Assembly: GCA_045564915.1 (NCBI GenBank)
Contig: JBJLGL010000004.1
Coordinates: 1 to 64,000 of the forward strand
Direction: 5' to 3'
Source: JAQWRV01 sp045564915
Lineage (GTDB): Bacteria > Pseudomonadota > Alphaproteobacteria > Rhodospirillales > Rhodospirillaceae
Length of the DNA: 64,000 nt
The notes beneath the pieces are model-generated. The model made no database searches and was not told the origin of the DNA. It was given only the letters and a program-made list of their open reading frames with translations. Position 1 is the stretch's first letter. The number at the start of each line of letters is the position of its first letter. Below, in pieces: positions 54,898 through 63,840 of the stretch. A program made the translations under genes and the position numbers.

Positions 54898-56952
54898 TTA
54901 GGACTTACGGCCAAGTTGAGGCGTAACGTCCAGCAATCGTTCATGAATCTGACTTATTACACCTTGCCAGCCTTCATTGTGGCGGTGGCGGTAAAGAGTC
55001 ATCGATTTATACCAAGGTGAACTAGAGCCTTGGTTGAACCAATACCATAACCTTCCGGGGCCTGTAGGGATCATATGCCACACGGGCTTACCTAGAGCGC
55101 CTGCAAAATGCGCCGTCGCATTAGAGATGGTTATTACGAGGTCCATAGCGGCAACCTGAGCAGCAAAGGGGTCCAGGTCTTGTAATGGATTTATCTCGCT
55201 ATCAGAGATAATACGATTGTCTATGCGCTCATTCATTTCTTCAACTTCTTTACTCACGTCGCCATATTGGAGATTAACAAATGTGCAGCCTTGGTGACTT
55301 AATATTTTTTCCCAATTAGATAGGGGGGTTGATTTAAAATGTGAGGTATGTGAACCACCACTCCGCCATGAGATGCCGATCAAGGGTCGGCCATCTGATA
55401 GGGCCAGATACTTTTTCCTCAGACTATTTGTGATAGTCGGGTCAGGTCTTAATGGTTCCGCCTCAGGAATATTATCGGCGCTCTCAAATCTTGCACAACA
55501 TACATCAACGATAGCGCTATGAAAATCGAATGACCCTTCCTTCAGGCTAGGCTGAGGTGGGGTAGTTTGCGCAAATACATCAGTATTAGGAAAAGAGCGC
55601 TGGAAAAGTTTGCTGAGGCGTGGCGAGCATTCCAGTGCTCCATAGCTGCAATCCGCAAAGATCATTGGGGCATAACGCGCGAATAGAATCTCATCTCCGA
55701 TACCTTGATCTGGCCATAATAAGAGTCTTTTCCCTATAAGTGGCTCCATACTCCACTCAGGAAAAGACCATTCACGCCGAACATTGCGCTCTTCAGCAAA
55801 ATTAAACCTATGCAAGTAATCCTTACAGGCGGGATATAAATTCCCTTGAGTCATTTCTGCGATAGCTCGGTTCAAACGGATTCCCTCAGACCCAGGCTTA
55901 AGTTTTATGGCGGTGCTGAAAGACTGGCTTGCTGGCTCAGGGCGATCCATATAAGTGAGTACGTTGCCGAGATTGTTGTAAGCTTCAGCATAGGACGGGT
56001 CAGCTTGGATGGCATCAGAGTAGTATTCTTCTGCTCCTATTAGATCACCGCGCATCTGCCGGATGCGACCCATAAGGGTGAGCATAATGGCACTATCTGG
56101 CTCTATTTTCAGTGATCGTCGGGCGTACTTCTCTGCTTTCTTCCACTGGCCAAGATCATGCAGATGACCAGAGAGATTGTTAAGAGCTGGTACGAATTGT
56201 GGATCGATATCCAGGGCATTGTGCAGGCAATCTAGCGCTGCATCTGTCTTGCCAAGGCTTTTTTGTGACGTAGCCATTAATACAAGAAGACTGGCGTTGT
56301 TCGACCAGCGTTCACTGGCTTGTTCGCTTCTGTGCAGTGCTTCTTCAAACTGTTCGTTCTGGATCAGGCCGCGAATAAGATTGCCATGCGCTGCTTCCAG
56401 CTGGGGGTCCATCTCAGTACATCTGCTTAATGCCGAAATAGCCTGTTCAGATCTACCTAGCTCAAGAAAGCACACCCCAATTCCATTTAGCGCTTCCCAC
56501 TTATGTGGATCTAATACTAACGCCTCCTCAAAGGCATCTATAGCGCGCTCGTACTCGTTTGTTTCTACGCATGCGAGTCCTAAATTGAACCACACCTTAG
56601 GATCATTCTTTTCTAGTTCTAGAGCATGTTCAAGCACTTTAATAGCTTTGTCGTTACACTTCACTTTATTGTAAGCACTACCAATAGCATTCAGCGCGTG
56701 AACATGTTTCGGGTTGGTTGCTAGACATCTTTCAAGGGATGAAATTGCTTCCTCTAGCCGGTCCGTTGCCAAAAGGATAGCGCCTAGCAAATAATTTGGC
56801 TCTGGTTCGTTTGGCGCTAACTTAAGGACTTTACGATATCCTTTTTCCGCTACGCTAAGATGCCCTGCCTTGTGGGCTGCAACGGCAGAGGCGTAAGTGC
56901 GCGATGCCTGTGCCTTTGCTTGAACGTCATTTGAGATTATATTTTGGGGCAA
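54898..56952 (-). CDS. TPR protein with GT9-like glycosyltransferase domain (H)
   Basis: A 684-residue cytoplasmic protein with the longest TPR array of the single-module members (about ten units, residues 15-390). The GT9-like domain has WPDQGIGDEILFARYAP near 420, GISWRSGGSHTSHF, LQYGDVSKEVEEM, TISNATAHFAGALGKPVW, LWYWFNQGSSSPWYKS. It begins 12 bases after the gspE stop on the same strand, linking the glycosyltransferase set to the T2SS ATPase gene. Confidence 0.88.
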   Translation of the reverse strand: MPQNIISNDVQAKAQASRTYASAVAAHKAGHLSVAEKGYRKVLKLAPNEPEPNYLLGAILLATDRLEEAISSLERCLATNPKHVHALNAIGSAYNKVKCNDKAIKVLEHALELEKNDPKVWFNLGLACVETNEYERAIDAFEEALVLDPHKWEALNGIGVCFLELGRSEQAISALSRCTEMDPQLEAAHGNLIRGLIQNEQFEEALHRSEQASERWSNNASLLVLMATSQKSLGKTDAALDCLHNALDIDPQFVPALNNLSGHLHDLGQWKKAEKYARRSLKIEPDSAIMLTLMGRIRQMRGDLIGAEEYYSDAIQADPSYAEAYNNLGNVLTYMDRPEPASQSFSTAIKLKPGSEGIRLNRAIAEMTQGNLYPACKDYLHRFNFAEERNVRREWSFPEWSMEPLIGKRLLLWPDQGIGDEILFARYAPMIFADCSYGALECSPRLSKLFQRSFPNTDVFAQTTPPQPSLKEGSFDFHSAIVDVCCARFESADNIPEAEPLRPDPTITNSLRKKYLALSDGRPLIGISWRSGGSHTSHFKSTPLSNWEKILSHQGCTFVNLQYGDVSKEVEEMNERIDNRIISDSEINPLQDLDPFAAQVAAMDLVITISNATAHFAGALGKPVWHMIPTGPGRLWYWFNQGSSSPWYKSMTLYRHRHNEGWQGVISQIHERLLDVTPQLGRKS

Positions 56953-56964
56953 TGCCTGACCCGA

Positions 56965-58707
56965 TCACGTATCTTCGATGCTTGCCTGACCAGCAACACG
57001 GATCACTTCCTCAACGGACGTTATGCCCTGTGCTGCCTTTACAAGGCCATCTTCTAGCAATGTTCTGAAATCATCTTTCTCAGCAGCATTGTGGAGTTCA
57101 TGGACTGGTCGGTTTTGCATGATCAGATCTGAAATAGGGTCGGACACTGCAGCCATTTCATAAAGACCTAGCCTTCCACGATATCCCGTGTGCTGACAGT
57201 CCTCGCAACCACTAGCCTGGACCCAATCCGGCGCACTCGTCACCATATTAGGGAAACGTTCTCTCAACTCTTCATACTTTGATTGGATGGGTAGGGGCGG
57301 CTTGCCGGGTGTTTTGCAACTAGAGCAAATCCGCCGTGCAAGGCGCTGAGCTAAGACAGCTCTGACCGAAGAGGCTACGAGAAATGGTTCTACGCCCATG
57401 TCGATTAAGCGTGTGAAGGCGCTAAGAGAGTCATTTGTGTGTAGCGTTGAAAAGACCATATGCCCTGTTAATGAAGCTTGAACTGCAATTTCAGCAGTCT
57501 CCACATCGCGAATTTCACCAATCATTATAGTGTCGGGATCTTGTCGAAGAATGGAGCGCAAAGCCCTGGCGAAGGTATAGCCGATCTCACTCTTGGTCTG
57601 CACTTGCGTTATCCCGTGAATATTATATTCGACGGGGTCTTCGACCGTGATGATTTTTTTCTTACCATCGACGATATGTTCAAGAGTGGCTTTCAGAGTT
57701 GTTGACTTGCCCGAGCCCGTGGGACCCGTAACGAGCACAATTCCATAGGGTTCTTTGACTAATGTAGAAAATATATCAAAATGATCTGGTGCCATGCCTA
57801 TACGGTCGAGCGAAAATGCTTTTTGCTCTTTAAGTAGGATTCGCATGACAATTGACTCGCCCCACACACCAGGCAGAGAGGACACTCGTACATCTAAATC
57901 TTGCCCGCCAATACGCATACCGATGCGTCCATCTTGGGGTAGACGTCTCTCTGCAATGTCGATGCCAGAGATCAGTTTGATGCGGGACGCTACAGCGTCA
58001 AACCGATTGCGGGGTAATGTTAAACGTGTTTGTAACACGCCATCAATCCTGTATCGGATATCAAATTCTTGTTCTCTCGGTTCAACATGAATGTCTGACG
58101 CGCCCTCACTGACTGCTTGTGCCAGGGTGTTGGACACTAATTCAACAACTGGGGCCTCTTCTGCTAATTCCCTAAGGTGAGCAACATCATCCCCAATTCC
58201 ATCGGAAGGTCCGACTAAGCTCTGGCGGACTATGTCAAGAGCGAAATCTAGGTCCCTGCTTGCAATGAGCCACCAAGATACCGCACTACCCATGACAGCA
58301 TCATTAACGGTTTCCTGAAGGCTTGGCTCAAGAGGATCTCTACAAATGCAATGAATGCCGCCACTCTCAGCTTTCCAGAGTAGGGTTTCTGAATCCAGCC
58401 ACCATGTTGGCGCGATAGATGTTTCATTCAGACAGTCAAGGTAGGTGCCTGGGTCTGATGGCAAGTTGCTGCGTTCAATGATCCCGAAGCCTAACTGTTC
58501 TGAAAGAGCGGCTAATACGTCATGCTCAGCGACGGCACCTATCCGGATAAGAATGGCTCCAAGCCGGCCACCAAATTGCTCTTGAAATGATAGAGCTTTG
58601 TTCAGGTCATTTTCTGACAAGCTCCCTCGGGCGAGAAGCATCTTACCTATAGGCGGCGCGTTCAGGTCTACAGCGTTAGCGGACTTATTCATTTTGTTTC
58701 CGCTCAT
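56965..58707 (-). CDS. gspE: Type II secretion ATPase GspE
   Basis: The hexameric ATPase powering the T2SS, 580 residues. N-terminal MshEN-like GspL-binding domain (about 18-160); Walker A GPTGSGKST (328-336), Asp box EDPVEY, Walker B DTIMIGEIRD (392-401), His box TGHMVFSTLHTND (414-426), and the zinc tetracysteine C461/C464 with CEDC near 510. Its ATG overlaps the stop of the HicB-like gene by one base (TAATG). gspE separated from gspF by about 15 kb of glycosyltransferase and surface protein genes is unusual; these are normally adjacent. Confidence 0.96.
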   Translation of the reverse strand: MSGNKMNKSANAVDLNAPPIGKMLLARGSLSENDLNKALSFQEQFGGRLGAILIRIGAVAEHDVLAALSEQLGFGIIERSNLPSDPGTYLDCLNETSIAPTWWLDSETLLWKAESGGIHCICRDPLEPSLQETVNDAVMGSAVSWWLIASRDLDFALDIVRQSLVGPSDGIGDDVAHLRELAEEAPVVELVSNTLAQAVSEGASDIHVEPREQEFDIRYRIDGVLQTRLTLPRNRFDAVASRIKLISGIDIAERRLPQDGRIGMRIGGQDLDVRVSSLPGVWGESIVMRILLKEQKAFSLDRIGMAPDHFDIFSTLVKEPYGIVLVTGPTGSGKSTTLKATLEHIVDGKKKIITVEDPVEYNIHGITQVQTKSEIGYTFARALRSILRQDPDTIMIGEIRDVETAEIAVQASLTGHMVFSTLHTNDSLSAFTRLIDMGVEPFLVASSVRAVLAQRLARRICSSCKTPGKPPLPIQSKYEELRERFPNMVTSAPDWVQASGCEDCQHTGYRGRLGLYEMAAVSDPISDLIMQNRPVHELHNAAEKDDFRTLLEDGLVKAAQGITSVEEVIRVAGQASIEDT

Positions 58708-59045
58708 TAACTCTCATAGATAATAGCTGAATTAGTCCAGCTATAATTAATCATAGTCTTATCTCGCCATTGTATTGCCGCTGAATCTATACCTCTAGAA
58801 TTCTTGTAATCACGAGTTCGGCCTGGATCAAACGAGATTACTGGGCGGTCATCAACGGCTGATGGAGCTGGCAAAGCATTTTCCTTGTATAGCTTTTCTA
58901 GCACGCCCCAGGCGGTATCGAACAAATCATTGACTGCGCCATAAGGATCAATTCCTTGACCAATTGGTCCATCTGAGAGGTCGACAAGGGAGGCTGTGTA
59001 GTTGCCCGAATCGATTCTCAAAACTTGAATGGGAAAATCTGGCAT
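58707..59045 (-). CDS. Small HicB-like protein upstream of gspE
   Basis: A 112-residue protein, start at the ATG at 59045. The N-terminal part reads YTASLVDLSDGPIGQGIDPYGAV, with an ALP-like PAPSAV further on; this resembles the short beta-beta-alpha fold of HicB/UPF0150 proteins (substrate-like Y..SLVDL, GQG, A...A...). No HicA toxin or C-terminal DNA-binding domain is visible, and the C-terminal 45 residues are unrelated. The stop overlaps the gspE start by one base, implying coupled translation. Function unknown; a regulatory or adaptor role in the T2SS operon is inference. Confidence 0.6.
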   Translation of the reverse strand: MPDFPIQVLRIDSGNYTASLVDLSDGPIGQGIDPYGAVNDLFDTAWGVLEKLYKENALPAPSAVDDRPVISFDPGRTRDYKNSRGIDSAAIQWRDKTMINYSWTNSAIIYES

Positions 59046-59147
59046 CAAGTATTACTCGTTTCTCTGCATCTACGCCAATATCGGCGAGGATTCCCGATAT
59101 CACCTCAAACTTTATGGTACGTTGGGTCTTCGTCAATGCCAATGCTT

Positions 59148-59175
59148 GTAATAAAGATAAGGCTCTGTATGACAA
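59148..59175 (-). promoter_or_regulatory. Candidate promoter of the gspE transcript
   Basis: On the minus strand TTGTCA (59170-59175) and TATTAC (59148-59153) are separated by 16 bases, about 100 bases before the HicB-like ATG. A 7-bp inverted repeat (AGGCTCT 59160-59166, AGAGCCT 59183-59189) overlaps the -35 element and could be an operator for this divergent intergenic region. Confidence 0.35.
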
Positions 59176-59279
59176 ATAAGTAAGAGCCTATAAATAAGTA
59201 CTTTTTGGCAGCTTGGGTTGGCTCAGGGATGGATTATGCCCGTGCTCTGTGGGTATTCTTTTTCCAGTAAATCTGGGGC

Positions 59280-60305
59280 TTGGTAGACTTGGTGAAAAAT
59301 GTAGCAACATTATTAGTAACGCTCTTGCTTTGCTTTGTTGGGGCAGAGTGGGTCTTTCGTTTTTCTGGATTTGCACCCAGAACACTTGATGCAAACAAGT
59401 TCTTTGTCGATGGTGCGGAGACTACTTGGTCAATTCCAGATGATGAAATTGGCTGGATTAATCGAGCGGGCAAATCAATTGCCATAGAAGAGGGTGCTGC
59501 TCCGATGACCTTCTGGAGTAATGGGCGCAGAGCTTCCCGTGAAAGCCCTTCTATTCCAGAAGGTGGTGTGCCGGTCATAGTCGTTGGTGGGAGTAATGCA
59601 CAATCCTACGGTGTCCGAGACGAAGAGTCCTTTCCCTATTTAGTTGCTTCAACACATCCCGACTTGTGGATTGAGAACTTTGGCACAGGTGGCTTCGGAA
59701 CGATTCAAACTCTTATGTTAACAGAAAGGATTCTTGCAAATATGTATAGAAGGGTGCCTCCGGCCCTTATAATAGCAACTTTTGCTGATTCCCATGTGCT
59801 GCGTAATGTGTCTGATCAATCGTGGGTGTACGCCATTTCTGATTCTGAAGGTCGATATGTTTCACCTCCCCATTATCGAGTTAAGGACGGTGATTTTTCT
59901 TTCTCCCCATTTAAGACTATTAGACTTTGGCCACTAGAATCGCAGTCTGCATTGGTAACAATGTTTCATAAGGTTTGGTTGCAATCATTCGTCTATGACA
60001 CTGCAGATCAGGGTCTTCCGATAACTCGCTATGCATTTAGGCAACTTGCAAGCTTAGCAAATTCCCATGGAAGTAAATTATTGGTGGTTATTCTGGAGGA
60101 TTACCGCCGAATAGCAACGGATGTATTCCAAGATGCCAGTTTTCCAGTTCTTGACTGCAGTGGATATGAAAAAACTATGCCAGAAAAATATTTACTTGGT
60201 GGGGGAGGGCATCCAAATGCGGCATACCATAATCACTTTGCCCACTGCTTGGGCCAGTGGATTGACGGCAATCTAGGTTCATTAGTTTCTGCAATAAAGC
60301 CATGA
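59280..60305 (+). CDS. Membrane-anchored SGNH-like protein 1
   Basis: A 341-residue protein with one N-terminal hydrophobic helix (about 5-22) and an extracytoplasmic domain. VVGGSNAQSYGV resembles the block I nucleophile turn of SGNH/GDSL hydrolases with GGSN instead of GDS, and GGGGHPNAAYHNHFA gives the C-terminal H (HPN..H). The start is uncertain: TTG at 59280 or GTG at 59292. Such proteins in polysaccharide loci act as sugar O-acetyl transferases or esterases. It overlaps the next SGNH gene by four bases. Confidence 0.75.
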   Translation: MVDLVKNVATLLVTLLLCFVGAEWVFRFSGFAPRTLDANKFFVDGAETTWSIPDDEIGWINRAGKSIAIEEGAAPMTFWSNGRRASRESPSIPEGGVPVIVVGGSNAQSYGVRDEESFPYLVASTHPDLWIENFGTGGFGTIQTLMLTERILANMYRRVPPALIIATFADSHVLRNVSDQSWVYAISDSEGRYVSPPHYRVKDGDFSFSPFKTIRLWPLESQSALVTMFHKVWLQSFVYDTADQGLPITRYAFRQLASLANSHGSKLLVVILEDYRRIATDVFQDASFPVLDCSGYEKTMPEKYLLGGGGHPNAAYHNHFAHCLGQWIDGNLGSLVSAIKP

Positions 60306-61294
60306 AATCATACAAGTCTATTGCATTATCCTTTTGCCTTTCGGTCGTTTCATTGCTTATTGCATGGCTAGGATTCGAGGTGTTTTGTCGTTTGGTCGTC
60401 GACAATGGCATGCACTACCACCTTGAAATGTGGAAGTACGCTAAGGTTCTGAAGGAGATCTCTGATGATCCAGAAATCGGACATCGGCATATCCCCAATA
60501 CTCAAGCATACCTAATGGGAGTGAATGTAAAGATCAACGCCGATGGGTTGCGTGATGATCCCACTTCTCTTGCCTCCGATGAATTGCGAGTCTTAATGCT
60601 GGGAGATTCTATTACTTTAGGCTGGGGAGTTCCCCATGCTCAGACAGTGTCTGCATACCTAGAACGTAATCTAGAGTCCCGTCTAGGCCAGCCAGTTGAT
60701 GTTATTAATGCGGGTGTGGGGAACTATAATACAGCAATGGAGGTGGCTTGGTTCTTTAAGCACGGAATTGTCTATGAACCGGACGTCATTATTCTCAACG
60801 TTTTTATTAATGACGCTGAGCCGATGCCTATCTACAAACCGATAGGGTTTTGGGAACGGCTGCTTTACAGCAGAGTTATCCTTATCGGAGCATGGGATAC
60901 TATTAGCCGCACGCTATTTGGGGGCCCTTCTTGGGATACGTATTACCGGGATCTCTATGCAGACGATTCACAGGCGATGCAGGAGATGCAGGCTGCTATT
61001 GCGCGGTTAGCAAACTTCAGCCGTGAAAAAGATGTTCCTCTTGTAATCGTGATTTATCCAGAACTACGCGAGCTTAATCCTTACCCGTTTCCAGAAGTTG
61101 TGGAAAAACTACACCAGATAGCCCAAGCGCATGGTATCCAGTCCGTTTCGCTTCTTCCGGCAGTTGAATTGGAAAAACCATCTTCGTTATGGGTGACGCC
61201 CCCGGATCCACATCCCAATGCCTTCGCGGCTGAGCTTATGTCCAGCTATTTGACACCCCGGCTGTTAGATTTCCTGAGCCTGAATCCAAAATAG
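60302..61294 (+). CDS. Membrane-anchored SGNH/GDSL hydrolase-like protein 2
   Basis: A 330-residue protein: N-terminal signal anchor (about 7-25), then an SGNH domain with block I LMLGDSITLGWGV (Ser nucleophile), block III GVGNYNTAMEV, and block V DPHPNAFAAEL with Asp-x-x-His-like spacing (DPHPN). It is likely an inner-membrane-anchored periplasmic esterase or O-acyl-modifying enzyme acting on an envelope glycan; the substrate is unknown. Paralogous in layout to the preceding gene and translationally coupled to it. Confidence 0.8.
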   Translation: MKSYKSIALSFCLSVVSLLIAWLGFEVFCRLVVDNGMHYHLEMWKYAKVLKEISDDPEIGHRHIPNTQAYLMGVNVKINADGLRDDPTSLASDELRVLMLGDSITLGWGVPHAQTVSAYLERNLESRLGQPVDVINAGVGNYNTAMEVAWFFKHGIVYEPDVIILNVFINDAEPMPIYKPIGFWERLLYSRVILIGAWDTISRTLFGGPSWDTYYRDLYADDSQAMQEMQAAIARLANFSREKDVPLVIVIYPELRELNPYPFPEVVEKLHQIAQAHGIQSVSLLPAVELEKPSSLWVTPPDPHPNAFAAELMSSYLTPRLLDFLSLNPK

Positions 61295-61329
61295 TATGTT
61301 CATTGTGCTGGGCCACAGTTGCAGCACCT

Positions 61330-61869
61330 ATGAAATTAACAGAAACTCCAGTTATGACTGCTGATTTAATTGCTTTCGCTAGTTTGGTGATCTTAGTGTC
61401 GGGACTTGGGGCGCTTGCCTGGATAGATTTTAAGACTGGGTACTTGCCCGATACCCTGCAAATTGCGTTAGCCTTGGGGGCGGTCGCAACCTTAACCCTA
61501 GGTTCTCCTGTAGGCATTAGTTGGATAGACGCTGCACTCGGTGTATTCATCAACGCGATTATCTTCTGGTGTTTGCGCTGGATCGTGACTAAAGCCAAAG
61601 GCCAGGAAGCCATGGGCCTAGGTGACGTAAAACTCGCGGCAGTAGGTGGCCTTTGGCTCGGTCCATGGGCTCTACCCTACATTATGCTTTTATCCGCATT
61701 GCTGACCTTAATGGGTCTAGGAATACTTTCTCTGATTTATCGTAAGGCACTTTGGAAACAAGAAATACCTTTGGGACCAGGCTTGGCCGCGGCTATTGTG
61801 GCGTCTTACTGCGCAGCTCTTTGGGGTATGCCTGGTATAGTTGGTCCATTTATGTTCAACCCTAATTGA
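61330..61869 (+). CDS. Prepilin peptidase (A24 family, minimal form)
   Basis: An aspartic membrane protease of about 179 residues and five or six helices. Catalytic Asp residues are in WIDFKTGYLPD (D33) and GLGDVKLA (D99), the A24 signature. The N-terminal Cys-rich methyltransferase domain of full-length PilD/GspO is absent, as in archaeal-type or CpaA-like peptidases. ATG at 61330 is preferred to a TTG at 61303. It can process the five T2SS pseudopilins encoded at 35.7-40.8 kb (all have G^F sites), and it is the only prepilin peptidase gene in the window. Overlaps the next gene's open frame by four bases. Confidence 0.88.
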   Translation: MKLTETPVMTADLIAFASLVILVSGLGALAWIDFKTGYLPDTLQIALALGAVATLTLGSPVGISWIDAALGVFINAIIFWCLRWIVTKAKGQEAMGLGDVKLAAVGGLWLGPWALPYIMLLSALLTLMGLGILSLIYRKALWKQEIPLGPGLAAAIVASYCAALWGMPGIVGPFMFNPN

Positions 61870-61880
61870 TAGGTCGGTAT

Positions 61881-63488
61881 ATGACCTCTCATATGCCCCA
61901 CATTGTTTGTTTTGCCCCCTATACGGACTGGTCGATTCATAGCGCACGGCAAGTAACCATTCTGCATGCCCTGCGGCAACGCGGCGCAAGTGTGACCTAT
62001 GTGACCTGTGATGGTGTTTTTTCCGACTGTGATCTGTTCCAAAAGGCTACCGGGGCTGCCGAGGAACGCCAACCCAATTCATGTCTGGTCTGCCAAGCGT
62101 CGGTAGCAGCCCGCTTGGCCGCATGGGATATGCCTTATCGCTGGTTGGGAACGTGGCTGAATACCCAAGATCGGTATGATGCTGGCCATTGGTTGTCTCA
62201 ACTTTCACCTCAAGATTATGTAACGGCCAGGTATAGGCAATGGAATATCGGGGCCTGGGTTAAATCGTCAGTACGCACGCATCTACGCTGCAATAACTTT
62301 GATGTGATGGCTGGAAAAGTTGCTGATACCTATGCCAGTTATTTGTATAGCGGCGTTCTAGCGGCATTGGGGCTGAGCCGCCTATTCGATGACGAGAAGC
62401 CCGATATCCAAATGCTATTTAATGGCCGAATGGCGCCCACCCGGATCGCCCTAGAAATTGCAAAGCAAAAAGGTATACGGACGATTGTAGAAGAACGATC
62501 TTCAGTATCCGGTCGCCTACTACTGTTTGAAGATGTCAATTGTCTCGATATCAAACATGTCGATTACCTCTGGGAAACATGGAAGGACCAACCGCTTACA
62601 GTGGATGAAATCTTTGAAATAGATGGCGTGCTAGAGGACCGGCGTAATGGTGGGCAGGGGGAGGTCAGCGTATTCAGCAATGGCAGACAAGCGAAGCAAG
62701 AGGTCTGCCAAAAACTAGGCCTGGACACTAGTCGACCTGTATGGGTTTTGTTTACGTCTTCTGTGGACGAAATTGCTGATAAAGAGAATATAATCAGCGT
62801 TTTTCCTAACCAGAACGATTGGGTAGAGGCATCGCTTTCTTATGCAGCTGCTCATCCAGACCTCCAACTCGTGGTCCGGGTTCATCCAAACGTTGGGAGT
62901 GATCGCTCACTTGGGGCGAATATGGAAGATATCGAGTACTTTCGGTCTCTAGAAAGTCAGATTCCAAGTAATGTGTGTATAGTTCAACCGGGGGATAATA
63001 CAAGTAGCTACACTCTGGCTGAGTTGTGTGAAGTTGCTCTGGTTTGGTATTCAACCATTGGTATTGAAGCAGCGGTATTGGGACGTCGTGTTGTTCAGGC
63101 AGGCGGATTTCTACTCGAAGGGCGCGAATTTGTTTCTACGCCGGAATCACCTGACGCTTATGCCCAGCTACTTGATACAATGAACGACACTATCGGATCG
63201 GAGAAATGTTCTGACACCACTATTTATGCCTGGCGTTTTGCCTATCTCTGGTTCCTCCGACGCACCTTCAAATTGCCTCAAGTAGCACAATCAGAATGGT
63301 ATGCGGGTGAGCCTATTTGGCAGACGGTTGAAGACCTTAAGCCTAATAAAGAACCTAATCTTGATCACTTATGTAATGTTTTTCTTGGTGATACTGATCT
63401 TCTTCCATTTCCAAGTAATGTGGAGAATAGAAAAGCGAGTACCGAACGCGAGGCTATTCGGACACGCATAAGTGAGTTCCGAAAGTAA
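61881..63488 (+). CDS. KpsC/KpsS-like polysaccharide biosynthesis protein
   Basis: A soluble 535-residue protein, ATG at 61881 with AGG upstream (a TTG at 61866 overlaps the peptidase stop). Segments such as LFNGRMAPTRIALEIAKQKGI, VVRVHPNVGSD, TLAELCEVALVWYSTIGIEAAVLGRRVV resemble the capsule polysaccharide synthesis family (KpsC/KpsS-type GT-B transferases, which add Kdo linkers or bind glycolipid). The N-terminal Cys-containing FAPYTDWSIHSARQ segment is less typical. It probably acts in surface polysaccharide or glycan assembly at the inner membrane, alongside the SGNH genes. The family call is by motif resemblance only. Confidence 0.7.
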   Translation: MTSHMPHIVCFAPYTDWSIHSARQVTILHALRQRGASVTYVTCDGVFSDCDLFQKATGAAEERQPNSCLVCQASVAARLAAWDMPYRWLGTWLNTQDRYDAGHWLSQLSPQDYVTARYRQWNIGAWVKSSVRTHLRCNNFDVMAGKVADTYASYLYSGVLAALGLSRLFDDEKPDIQMLFNGRMAPTRIALEIAKQKGIRTIVEERSSVSGRLLLFEDVNCLDIKHVDYLWETWKDQPLTVDEIFEIDGVLEDRRNGGQGEVSVFSNGRQAKQEVCQKLGLDTSRPVWVLFTSSVDEIADKENIISVFPNQNDWVEASLSYAAAHPDLQLVVRVHPNVGSDRSLGANMEDIEYFRSLESQIPSNVCIVQPGDNTSSYTLAELCEVALVWYSTIGIEAAVLGRRVVQAGGFLLEGREFVSTPESPDAYAQLLDTMNDTIGSEKCSDTTIYAWRFAYLWFLRRTFKLPQVAQSEWYAGEPIWQTVEDLKPNKEPNLDHLCNVFLGDTDLLPFPSNVENRKASTEREAIRTRISEFRK

Positions 63489-63512
63489 AGCCGTTTATAA
63501 ACGTGTTATTTT

Positions 63513-63532
63513 GGGCTCAATCTTTTGAGCCC
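63513..63532 (+). terminator. Stem-loop after the KpsC-like gene
   Basis: GGGCTCAA (63513-63520) and TTGAGCCC (63525-63532) form a perfect 8-bp stem with a four-base loop, 24 bases past the stop. No T-run follows on the plus strand, so termination is plausible but not strongly supported. Confidence 0.4.
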
Positions 63533-63692
63533 GTGCTCATCTCTAGGTTTTAAACTAGAACGTTCTTGTGATTATTAAATGCCACTCTTTCCTTGCTTAA
63601 ACTTAGTAGGCCTCCTTGAGTCTTCTTGCTTAAGGTATTTCCTAACTATAACGTGCTGTGCCAGTGCTGTGGTAAAATTAGTTGGCTTGAAC

Positions 63693-63766
63693 GCGGGTGT
63701 AGTTCAATGGTAGAACGAAAGCTTCCCAAGCTTTAGACGAGGGTCCGATTCCCTTCACCCGCTCCA
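63693..63766 (+). tRNA. tRNA-Gly(CCC)
   Basis: A complete 74-base cloverleaf: acceptor GCGGGTG pairs with CACCCGC, the anticodon stem AAAGC/GCTTT encloses the loop TTCCCAA, giving anticodon CCC (glycine, codon GGG). The T arm contains GGTCCGATTCC. The 3' CCA is encoded, after discriminator T. Short D arm typical of tRNA-Gly. Confidence 0.95.
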
Positions 63767-63840
63767 GAAGGGGTAAACGCCGGGAACAAGTCGATTCCGC
63801 TCCTGCGGATCACTTTATCGGCTAACTTAGGTAGCTAGAT

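Noticed and set aside
27109..56952. TPR-GT proteins as SPINDLY/GT41 O-GlcNAc transferases
   Set aside because: The C-terminal domains carry QGIGDEIL and SNTTAHLAGALG motifs closer to GT9/heptosyltransferase-like proteins than to GT41. Sugar type remains open.
58948..59175. A 75-codon frame overlapping the HicB-like gene
   Set aside because: Its first codon is a TTG that coincides with a plausible -35 element, there is no ribosome site, and the downstream HicB-like frame shows better family resemblance.
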